DNA of 64,000 nt from Verticillium longisporum (lineage: Eukaryota > Ascomycota > Sordariomycetes > Glomerellales > Plectosphaerellaceae), in assembly GCA_019188255.1 (NCBI GenBank), contig JAETXT010000008.1, positions 496,001 through 560,000 of the forward strand, read 5' to 3'. Shown in pieces: positions 1 to 8,877 of this stretch. The notes under the pieces were generated by a model, which saw only the letters and a list, made by a program, of their open reading frames with translations, was not told where the DNA came from and made no database searches. How positions within the stretch are numbered: the first letter of the stretch is position 1; each line of letters starts with the position of its first letter. The translations under genes and the position numbers were made by a program.

Positions 1-1440
1 AAGCTTTATAATATTATTAAATAGATAAGATCTTCTCTATAATAGAGTAAGTATTTCTAATATATTATAATAGAGGAAGCTTAAAATTAAGAATTCCTCT
101 TCTATTAATAAATAATAATAGAGCTTTAATTATTATTAAATAATAAGATTTAATAGAATTTAATATATTTAATATTTAATTAAGCTTTAAAGAAGAAGGG
201 CGATATTTAAGGCTTTTTAATTAGAAATATATATAAAGTCGAACTTTATAAATAAATTCCTATTAAAGATTACCTCCTCTTTAAAGATTAATGCTTTTTA
301 ATAAAGCTTTATATTACCTTTAAGCCCCTTTATCGATAGATAATATAAATATAAAGATAGAGTAAAGATAGGAGCTATAATACTTTCTAGGAGGTTCTTA
401 TTAGAATAGAGTATATCCTAGAGAGGATAGAGGAATAGAAAGCATTTTTTAATAATCCGAATAATAATAGCTAATAATAGGAAAAATAGGCCTCTTTAAA
501 TATTTATAAGCGAATATAGTATTAATAAAATAAACGATTTATATCGTTTCCGATTAATTAAATACTTCTAGAATATATCTATAATAAATATATAAATATA
601 TTATAATATTTCGAGGCCTTTATTAAAGATTTACGCTATTATTTCTATCTATCTATTATTAATATATAGTAGAAGTTAAATTAATATTATATAAAGTTTA
701 AGGAGTCCCCTCTCTATATAGCTATTATAATCCTCTACCTTAGCCTTAGGTATTAATAGCTTTAAATATAGTAATTAAGCTTAGAATAGCTTATATAGCT
801 TTATTATATATAATAAAGCCTCTATTAATAATAGGAGCGCTAATATTACTCTCCTTCTATATCCTCTTCGAATCTTTAAAGAGATTATAGCTAAGGTAGC
901 TTTAAACGGCTATAGGACCTTTAGCCTATAATGCCCTTAACGAGCTTCGATAACTAGGTATAAAGTAGGTATTAGAGAGTTCTAGTACTTAATTCTAAGC
1001 TTAATAAATATCTTAGCCTTAATCTCTTATAGGATTCTATTATTAAGGACTCTATTATTTAATAATTAGGCTATTAAGAGGTATATCCTATTATTAATAA
1101 GTTCGCCTTTAATATCTTAGCGATATCTATAATATTAATAGATTATAAGAGGGCATTTAGCCTCTCGAAGCTAATTCTAACGTCGTAGAGGTTAGGAATA
1201 GCTTTAGATATATTAAAAGAGCTTTAATACCTTAATAACTAGCTTCGTCGAAGAGTAATTTAGCTAGGAGGGTTATATTAAGGCTCGATAGTAGCGAATC
1301 GTCTTAATATTATAGAATCTAGGTCTTAGGTAGGCTAATGATTATCGTAATAGCTTTATTACTAATTAAATAAATTAGATATTTATAAATAGGACTAAAT
1401 AACTAAATCCGTCGAATTCGGTGGACTAAATAACTAAATC
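1..1440. repeat. AT-rich RIP-degraded repeat block
   Basis: The block is extremely AT-rich and almost lacks the dinucleotides CpA and TpG, while TpA is in large excess. That is the expected end state of fungal repeat-induced point mutation, which turns C into T in CpA context on both strands of duplicated DNA. No open frame of useful length survives, so the parent element cannot be named; a transposon is the usual source. The right edge is sharp: ordinary sequence resumes near 1445-1490, inside the broken dioxygenase. The block runs off the left end of the window. Confidence 0.85.
1393..1440. repeat. Direct repeat at edge of AT-rich block
   Basis: Two copies of an 18-base string starting ggactaaataac lie at about 1392-1409 and 1423-1440, separated by about 13 bases containing gaattc. 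They sit exactly where the AT-rich block meets unique DNA, so they may be the end structure of the decayed element. A matching end would lie outside the window. Confidence 0.5.
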
Positions 1441-1478
1441 TAATACCTATATTTACCTTATTTGGTCGGGGTATAGTA

Positions 1479-1757
1479 CTAGTCTTAGTTGCGGAAGAAG
1501 ACAATACCTCGCTCTATGACCAGAGCAGCAAGCTCATCCAGCTATTCGGGGCTGAGTTGAGAAAGTTGAATACCTTCGAGGAGGGTTCCGATTGACTCGG
1601 TGAGGTCGACTTATTCAGCTACAGAAAGAAGGGCTTTCTTGGAAGGGTCAGCGAAGTGAGCTCGGTCCTTTTCAGGCTTAATCTCTTCTCGCAGACTCTC
1701 GGGTGGTACATGTTCTCTGATCTTTTCTATAACATTTCAGAAGTGAATATCACACAT
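1479..1757 (-). pseudogene. TauD/TfdA-type sulfonate dioxygenase, broken N-terminal fragment
   Basis: Read on the minus strand from an ATG at 1757, a single frame reads like the N-terminus of fungal Fe(II)/2-oxoglutarate taurine dioxygenases. It has a basic lead, then ADPSKKALL, then LTESIGTLLEGIQLSQLSPE, then LDELAALVIERGIVFFRN just before the AT-rich block. Stops interrupt it after the sixth codon, after LLSVAE, after LSPE and twice near the end. Several are TAG or TAA where the family has Gln, as expected from C-to-T change. The His-x-Asp iron site lies further downstream in the family and is missing here. The enzyme family releases sulfite from organosulfonates. Family assignment is from motif memory without a search. 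Confidence 0.7.
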
Positions 1758-2691
1758 GGTCAATGACAATACTTACTGTTGAACGATGGATGGAGAGTTA
1801 TGGGAAAACCCGAGTCTGGAGATATGTGCTTGCGGGCCTCGAGTTGGGCCATCTTGTAATTGCACCTATACCGTATTGTTTGAGATTATACTTCAGGACT
1901 CGCTCGCTGGCTGATATGACCTAGAAAACGAGCTAAATAGCCGCAAGGAGTTTCGCACTAATATTGACTTCCGTAGTTCACTCTTGATAAGAAGCGAGAT
2001 CGGCGCTCGAGCACGCGATGTGAAGTCGTGATCAGCTGCGCGTGTCATGTCGCCATTTGCTGTCTAGATGGTGATGCATCAGATCAAGAGGCAACTTCGC
2101 TCCTCGCGGGTCTCGGCATCTGTGCTGCTTTGAGCAATCCTGGATCCAATGTCGCATCGTGGACCGCGGGGCACAGGTGCATAGCATGCGCATTGCTTGC
2201 GCAACCGGAATATTCTCCCCGACGCCCGAGGACACGCCTCTTCAATCGTCCAATAACACTGACTATATACCCATGACGAATCCTCGATACGGATATCGGT
2301 GTCTTTGGCATGTGCGAGACTGCGATACTGATTCGCTCATGTCGCGTTGCTGGACGGCAGAATCATGGGTCTGGCCATGTGTTGATGGCGTGCGATGGCA
2401 TCAATCCCACTAATCCACTCAAAGGCTGCGACAGCGGAGAGACACCGCAGATAACCAGCACATCCCACGCGGTAAGTGGGCGGCCACGGGCCTTTGCAGG
2501 CCAGCCACATGGGTTTGCTCGAAGTCCGGCGCAATGGTGCAAGGAATTTCGTTCGATATCCCATCGGAAGTAGCGAGAAGAAAATCTAGCTTCCACAAAG
2601 CACATGCATAAGTTCAGGGCACCCAGACACAGAGACAAGGTATCGAACGCTGTCTTCTCTCCACAGGTTGAAAATTCCTGATTTCATCATC
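1758..2691. other. Intergenic region, former divergent promoter
   Basis: This gap separates the starts of the dead dioxygenase and the transporter, which face away from each other. Composition is normal. Short frames on both strands have no recognisable protein features. It was probably a shared promoter while both genes were alive. Confidence 0.5.
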
Positions 2692-4695
2692 ATGTCTGAC
2701 AACAACTACGAAGACAAGGAAGCCAAGCTCGTGGGTGTCCACGTTGTCGCCGACAGCAGCGTCGACTCCAGCGATGGCGAGACCAGTACACTTGAGTGGT
2801 CACCTGAAGAAGAAAAGCGTCTTGTGCGGAAGTGAGGCTCTACAATAGGTATCAGTCTCAGAATACCTGGCTGACGAAGACAGGGTTGACTTTATTGTTA
2901 TGCCGTTGTTAATGTAAGTCAGATACTTTGCTCTGATAATCGTAGCCGACGTTGCAGCAAACTAATGTCCGAGTCAGGCTTGGGTTTTTCGTACTTCAAC
3001 TCGATCGAGGCAACATGTACGTCATCTCTAGACTGTCCCCCTGCCGAGGAACTTCACTGATGTGCACAGCGGCAACGCTTTAACCGACTTTTTCTTCCGA
3101 GATGTCGGTATTACCCAGAATCAATTCAATATTGGCCAGCCGTTGCTCTCAGTTGGCATTGTTTTACTTGAGATTCCATCCAACATAATTCTCTACCGCG
3201 TTGGCCCCAGTCTCTGGATCGGAACCCAAATCATTGCCTGGTGCGTACTACGCCTCAAATCACGACCAAGTCAATCTTACTAAGGCGGTAAAGGGGATTT
3301 GTTGCTACATTTCAAGCATTCCAAAAGGGAGTGGGGGCCTTCATGGCTACCCGCCTCCTGCTCGGGTATGTCGAAGTCCTTGTATTGCGTGAGCTTGCAA
3401 GCTGATGTATTTAGAATGTGTGAGGCGGGCTTTATCCCGGCAGGTTTGTACACTATCACACGCTGGTATATACAAGTGGAAACGAGCAAGCGCTTCTCGT
3501 GGTACTTCATCGGCAACATGCTAGCAGGAGCTACATCAGGCCTGATTGCCTACGGCATGTAGGTTTTCCACTGTGCCGTTGTTCTCGAAGCGTACTGACT
3601 CAACCAAGTCTTCATTTGAGAGGCATCAATGGTCTCGCCGGCTGGCAATGGCTTTTCATCCTTGAAGGCATTTTGACAATAGCCGTGGGAATCACTTTCA
3701 TTTCCCTCTTCCCACAGTCAACCAGCCACCCTGTCTCGCTGTTTGGCTATCGGTACTTCACGGAGCGAGAAGCGCAGATTCTCACCGCTCGTGTTATTCG
3801 GGACGATCCTTCAAAGCGCCATGCAAAGCAACACGTCAGCAGGAGCGAGCTCAAGGACGCAGTGAGTTCACAGCAGCCCTACGCAGCCTCATTCCGTGCA
3901 CATGCGCTGACAGGAATAGCTCACAAACTGGAGACTGATCCCCCACGTCATCACCACCATCTGCGGTCTTGCGCCGGCGTCTGTCATAATGTCGTATGGA
4001 CCCTCGCTCGTTGTAAGCTTCGGCTTCGGCAGGCTCCGGTCAAACGCAATGATGTCGATAGGCAATTGGTGTGCTCTTGTGACAAACTTGGCCTGGGGCT
4101 ACGCAGGGTAAGACCATTCATTATTCAGAATGAGCGTCCACAGGGCTGACAGGATGCAGTGACCACTGGGGCCGCCGTGGGCCGTTGGTCTTCCTCGGTG
4201 TTACACTCTTCGCTGCTGTGGCGGTATGTTGCTACCCTCTATCGACTGAGATTCTGAAGACAATTGCTGATCATTGAAGATTGGTAACCGAGCTCTGATA
4301 TATTCCGATGATGGCAATGCCAAATTCGCGTTGCTGATGTTGGTCGGGGCCTTTGCGGCGCCATGGCGTAAGTCTTATGAGGCAGACTTGTGGAACAAAG
4401 GCTAATGCACTATCACGTAGACCCCCTCAACGGATCTTGGATGTCACTTAATGCTAAGTCGGCTGGCGAAAGATCCATCACCTTTGCCATTCTAATCATG
4501 TCAGCCAATAGCAGCGGTATCGTTGGCGGACAGCTGTTCCAGCAGGAGGACGCTCCACTTTACAGAACCGGCTGGTCGGTCATCATCGCACTTGTCTCGT
4601 TGGCTGTAGTCTCCTCGGCTGTGTCCAGTATTCAGTACTGGGTGTTGAACAGACGGAATGCTAAGAACGGAGTAGACTATCGGTACAAGCTGTGA
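2692..4695 (+). CDS. MFS transporter, Dal5/allantoate permease (ACS) family
   Basis: Eleven exons: 2692-2831, 2884-2913, 2978-3016, 3070-3240, 3294-3365, 3415-3558, 3609-3861, 3920-4107, 4160-4223, 4280-4367 and 4421-4695, giving 487 residues. An acidic cytosolic lead ends in EEEKRLVRKVDFIVMPLL. The signature LQLDRGNIGNA follows at the first membrane helix, then GIVLLEIPSNIIL, GMCEAGFIPAGLYTITRWY and GWQWLFILEGILTI, all typical of the fungal anion:cation symporter branch. The length and about 12 hydrophobic segments fit an intact plasma-membrane carrier. Known substrates in this branch include allantoate, nicotinate and, for yeast Soa1, sulfonates and inorganic sulfur. The divergent broken sulfonate dioxygenase makes a sulfonate substrate attractive, but that is inference. 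Confidence 0.9.
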
Positions 4696-5367
4696 GGCAG
4701 GTCACGACTTATGGGCTATGGAGGAGGAACTTCACGCTGCCACGTCAAATGCGAGCCTTATGCTCCTACTAGGCTCCAAGTCTTTCATGAGACAGCCAGA
4801 ATCACACTTGGTTGGAAAAACGAAAATCTACCTGAGCTCGACCCGTATGCGGTGTTCAATGTTTTCTATAGGCGGCTTACACTTGCCGTCAGCAGCATAT
4901 TATTAGCACAGCGAGCTTCGGCTGTCCGGCGGGCCGGGGGCGCAGTCTGCCGGTCTTTTCCGTCAGCACTTGACAAATGCGAATGGAGATTCGGCCAATG
5001 GCCATGTGTCCATATAGGCTGAGCTTCCCTGACACGCCCGCCCGGCCGGGCTGAGAATGACTTCGCCTGCCGTGGCACCACACAGGCGGCGCTGGCAGAA
5101 TAACGACCGGCTTCCAGAGGTCCCGCGCCGTGGCGGAACACTATCCTTCCGATAGACAGTAGTTTGACGGAAGCGCACAGCGTAAGCAAATTTGATTTTT
5201 GTTTGTCAATATAAAGAGTGATGAAGTCCTGGTAATAAGTGGCTTCTCCTCTCAGCATCAGCTTCAACAAACAGCATAACAATTGTTTCCTAGAGTCTTT
5301 CCTAGTCTACTTCCTTATTTCCTTCTGTTATCTCATTGATCTTTCGAGTCCCAAGAAAATTATCAAA
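4696..5367. other. Intergenic region and cupredoxin promoter
   Basis: No gene seen. The last 160 bases hold a TATA-like element and a pyrimidine-rich leader ending in atcaaaATGG, the start context of the cupredoxin gene. Confidence 0.5.
5209..5216 (+). promoter_or_regulatory. TATA-like element of cupredoxin gene
   Basis: The string atataaag lies about 159 bases before the cupredoxin ATG, followed by a C/T-rich leader. The spacing is typical of a strongly expressed fungal gene. Confidence 0.4.
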
Positions 5368-5937
5368 ATGGCCTTCACGTCTTTCTCTGTCGCCATGGCT
5401 CTGGCTGCTGCCGTCGCAGCCGTCCCTACTCCGACTCATCCCTCCGACCCCTCTCCCGTCATTGAGCCCACTGGCGTGACGCACACTGTTGTCGCCGGCC
5501 TCGGAGGCCTGCGCTTCGAGCCTGACAACGTCGTTGCCGAAAAGGGTGATGTTGTAGAGTGGCACTTCCTGCCTCGCAACCACGCAGTCGCACAGTCGTC
5601 TTTCGGCGAACCCTGCCAGCCCCTTGCCGATGGGACATCGATCTACTCGGGCTTCAACTTTGCCGTCGAAGAAGGCCAGTCCGACAATGTCTTCCAGATT
5701 GTCGTCGAGCAGACCGAGACGCCCATCTGGTACTACTGCCCTCAGCAGAACGGTGACCACTGCAAGAACGGCATGACCGGCGTCATCAACCAGAACTTCG
5801 ACAACCAGGACTTCAGCCTTCGGGCCCACCGCGAGCTGGCTGCCAAGGTCGACGAGTCGGTTATTCCCGCGGTTGAGGGCGGCGGTATCGTCATTCCCAA
5901 CCCCAACCCTCTTTCCGGCTTCAAGCTCATGCACTGA
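5368..5937 (+). CDS. Secreted cupredoxin (blue-copper fold) protein
   Basis: Single exon, 189 residues. Residues 1-19 (MAFTSFSVAMALAAAVAAV) are a classic signal peptide. The body is one plastocyanin-like domain with the expected type 1 copper ligands in order: His72 (PRNHAV), Cys124 (WYYCPQ), His131 and Met136 (DHCKNGM). Cys83 and Cys132 could form the usual disulfide. This matches the fungal extracellular serine-rich cupredoxin family, although the serine-rich C-terminal linker is short and there is no clear GPI signal. The reading frame is open further upstream to 5239, but the start at 5368 directly precedes the signal peptide and has the better context. The physiological role of this family is poorly known; extracellular redox or copper binding is likely. 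Confidence 0.9.
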   Translation: MAFTSFSVAMALAAAVAAVPTPTHPSDPSPVIEPTGVTHTVVAGLGGLRFEPDNVVAEKGDVVEWHFLPRNHAVAQSSFGEPCQPLADGTSIYSGFNFAVEEGQSDNVFQIVVEQTETPIWYYCPQQNGDHCKNGMTGVINQNFDNQDFSLRAHRELAAKVDESVIPAVEGGGIVIPNPNPLSGFKLMH

Positions 5938-6467
5938 GCGTCTGGCCTGTGTGAGACTACATGCAAATGGCGTATATGGCTGGAGAGAGGTTCATGGAGA
6001 CATTGGCTTGAACATGGTTGGGGGCATCAAGTGGGTGGCGTTACAGTCTGCATTTCCAACATTCAAACATTCGCTTGGACATTATTTTACGAAGACACAA
6101 TATAAGCAACACTCCTTTTGTGAGAGCTGGTCACTGTGAGGCTTGGAATGGGAAGGCCGGACCAAGACATGTGTTGTGCAGGTCAGTAGGCAGGAGACTC
6201 CAGAGCTTTCACACAAGGCTCGCTCTAGCGGCGTCCTGCTGTCTCTTGCCATGGCCTGGGTCCCTCAGGCTGCCTTTTCAGAACCTTTAGCCGCGCCGCC
6301 TGGATGGATGATTCATGCACGGCCGGCACATAAGAGCGAGAGACCGCGCATGTGGTTTGAAATCAGTTCATAGAGCCTATCATACCACGCCTTGAAATTC
6401 CGTATAGTACACACAAGCGGCCCAGCCACATTCCAAGAACTCCTTGATCCTAACATGTATACCCGTC
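5938..6467. other. Convergent intergenic region
   Basis: This gap lies between the 3' ends of the cupredoxin and frataxin genes, which converge here. It holds only their 3' flanks; no further gene or repeat is seen. Confidence 0.5.
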
Positions 6468-7154
6468 TCACTGCCCATATGTCGAAGGGGCAAAGCTGAA
6501 ATCCACATCGAGCTCCTTCAGGAAGATGTCGCCGAGGGTAGAGCCGTCACGCATGTATATCCAGTTGCCGGCACCGGTGCCCTCCTTCTCGGCCTGTCCC
6601 TCGCCGAGGATGGCCCAGTCGTAGCGCTTCGGGCCGGAGAGCGGCGAGGAGAGCCAGATCTGCTTGTTCGGGGGCTGCTTGTTGATGACGTAGGTACCGT
6701 GCTCCGGGGTGTTGAGGGTCAAGACACCCGCCTATTGCGGACGTTAGCTTGCAGTTCCACGGCTCCTGTGGGCGCGCGTCTGTCGCACCGAATACTCAAC
6801 ATCGAATCCCTCGCGGGTCTCGGCCAGCTCCTCAAGCTTGGAGACGACAACGTCCATGTACTGGTCGGCCAACTCGTGGTACTCAGCGTCCGTGAGCTCG
6901 GCGACGTTTACAGTGACGGGCGTCTCGGGGACGGTGGTGTCCTTGCCATGGGGTTCGCTGGTCTCAGGCATGATACCGCGGGTCATGGAAGAAGAGGTCG
7001 TGAAGAGCCTGCGGGCGGCGGTCGGACGGGCCAAGAAAGCATTGCGGGCAGACATGGAGAAGAGGGGACGGCGGGCGACAGCTTGCGCAATTGCCGAGCT
7101 GCGGAAGCCACGAGCGGCAGCTCTGGGGACCGAGGCGAGACTGGAGGGAGCCAT
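6468..7154 (-). CDS. YFH1: Frataxin, mitochondrial iron-sulfur cluster assembly
   Basis: Two exons on the minus strand, 7154-6789 and 6731-6468, 209 residues. The first 55 or so residues are Arg/Ser/Ala-rich with almost no acidic residues, a mitochondrial targeting sequence. The conserved domain begins at [18 protein letters not shown], whose acidic helix binds iron. It continues across the intron into the beta-sheet core [20 protein letters not shown] and KRYDW, which is nearly diagnostic for frataxin. The protein works in the mitochondrial matrix, where it stimulates persulfide transfer on the Nfs1-Isu1 assembly complex. Length is normal for fungal frataxin. Its promoter is shared, head to head, with the AP-3 sigma gene. 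Confidence 0.95.
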
Positions 7155-7530
7155 TGTGATGGAAATTCAAATAAAGGGGTATCTAGACGATAATTCAAGG
7201 CGAGAGCTGATGTTGGAGGCCCAATGAACCGTAATCAATGTGATGTTGAAGAGCCGAGGATGGACGTGATGCATGCAAGCAGAAGGGCAGCAGCTTCCCC
7301 ACATGGAGCTCAAGCTTCAGGTTCGGGGAGCTGTCAGTACGCATGTGGTCCGAGCGTCGGTGAAGTCATGTGCCAGGGACAGGAAGAAGGAGGGAGTCTC
7401 GACCCCACCATGGATGATCAACCTGCTGCTGGTGCTGCCCTCGGAGACCACCAGGGCCCAAGTTGCGCCTAGGTGCTCGTTCTGTCACCCAGACTCCCAA
7501 AACGGTGATGCAGCACCTCCATTCACAACA
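7155..7530. promoter_or_regulatory. Bidirectional promoter of frataxin and AP-3 sigma genes
   Basis: The 376 bases between two divergent start codons must hold both promoters. No canonical TATA element is evident, as is usual for fungal housekeeping genes. Confidence 0.5.
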
Positions 7531-8160
7531 ATGATCAACGCCTTTCTGGTCTTCAATGGCCAGGGTCAACCCCGTTTGACCAAGTTCTACACCCAGCTGG
7601 TTTGTAGTCTCCGTGTGTCCGCCCACAATGTACCGCGCTGACGCAAGCAACCTACCTAGGAAACGAGCATACAGCAGCGCCTCATCTCCGAGATATTCAC
7701 ACTGGTGTCGAATCGCCCGTCAGGTTCCTGCAACTTCCTCCCGCTGCCACCTCTGCTGGCCGCTTCCGGCACGTCGCACTCGTCCTCGTCCGAAGAACAG
7801 AACGATGTGCCCTCGCTCGTCACATACCGCAACTACGCGACCCTCTACTTCATCGTCATCTCGACGGCGACCGAGTCACCACTCGCCCTGATCGACCTCA
7901 TCCAGGTCTACGTCGAGTCGCTTGACAAGCTCTTCGAAAATGTTTGCGAGCTGGATCTGATCTTCAATTTCGAGAGCCTGCACGCAGCACTCGGCGAGAT
8001 GATTGTCGGTGGCGTCGTCGTGGAAACAAATCTTGACCGCATCGTTGCGAGTGTGCGGGCGCAGGGCACCGTAGCAAAGCGACCGGTCAACGAGAGCAGG
8101 TCGACGGGCCTGGGGTCGGGCCTGGGGTTGGGTGGTAACTTTGTCTGGCACGGCCGGTAG
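7531..8160 (+). CDS. APS3: AP-3 adaptor complex sigma subunit
   Basis: Exons 7531-7599 and 7660-8160, 189 residues. It opens with MINAFLVFNGQGQPRLTKFY, the near-invariant start of clathrin-adaptor small chains. After the intron come QQRLISEIFTLVSNRP, the AP-3-type insert, and YFIVISTATESPLALIDLIQ, then the core VYVESLDKLFENVCELDLIF and ALGEMIVGGVVVETN. The VSNRP segment and ser-rich insert favour AP-3 sigma over AP-1 or AP-2. The complex sorts cargo from Golgi or endosome to the vacuole. A glycine-rich tail follows the conserved domain. The intron was placed so that TQL joins ETSIQQR. Confidence 0.93.
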
Positions 8161-8372
8161 GACGACCGCGCGCCGAGGATTCACGACTAGACGAACAAAA
8201 ACAAGGGTGAGCGATGCCACGATGAATAACTGCTCGGCAGAGAACTAGAGCGAAAGGTTTCAGAAAGCGCGCGCGCATTTGTGCCAGCCTACAATAGTAT
8301 ACATTGATGATTCCCACAACGTGGGAAGAGACATGACGCCAAAAACTCCAACCATGTATATCCAACAGTTTA

Positions 8373-8877
8373 TCATTTCGGGCTGTCTTCGCGAGCAGGT
8401 GGCGGCGCCGGCGCGTCGCTTCGTCGTTCGTATCGCTTGTCGGCGTCAATGGCCCCGAAGATGCTCTTGACGTGTTTTTGAAACTGCTCTTGTCAGCATG
8501 GAGGAGCCGTGGAGGAGCATTCGTCATGCTTACCTCGTCCGATGCGCGATACTTTTGGCCGAAGAGATCGAGTTCCGAGAAGAACATGGCCGTGACGAAG
8601 ACTAAGAGGCAATCAGCACATGCATCCCCCGATTGGAGACAAGTCACTTACCTGTCACAGTCACCAGCTGGACGATCTTGACGGCCTTGTTCCACCTTGG
8701 TCGGGCATACTTGAGAGCGACGCGGCGCTTGTACTTCTTCTCGAAGCGCAGCTGGGCTTGTGGCGTCAGCTTGGTGAAGTCGGGCGGCCACACCTTGCGC
8801 AGCTGATGGAGATTGCCTGTCGCATTGTAGGTCGACTCGGTCGCCTGTGCAGCGCGTCGTATTAGTGTTGAGAGCAT
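8373..8877 (-). CDS. Small one-helix protein, probably mitochondrial, function unknown
   Basis: Three exons on the minus strand, 8877-8652, 8601-8534 and 8483-8373, 134 residues, all joining in phase. The N-terminus MLSTLIRRAAQATEST is basic and amphipathic, like a mitochondrial presequence. It is followed by a very basic stretch (LRFEKKYKRRVALKYARPRW), one membrane segment around IVQLVTVTGVFVTAMFF, and a polar tail ending in a proline-rich stretch. I do not recognise the family. An upstream in-frame ATG at 8925 would add 16 residues, but it would bury the presequence. The fit of three exons and clean splice sites makes it a real gene. Confidence 0.75.

Noticed and set aside
2028..2638. Several overlapping short open frames on both strands
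   Set aside because: None has recognisable motifs, splice partners or start context; GC-rich intergenic DNA gives such frames by chance.
6444..7193. Long plus-strand frame over the frataxin gene
   Set aside because: It is the antisense shadow of a clearly identified gene with high GC third positions.
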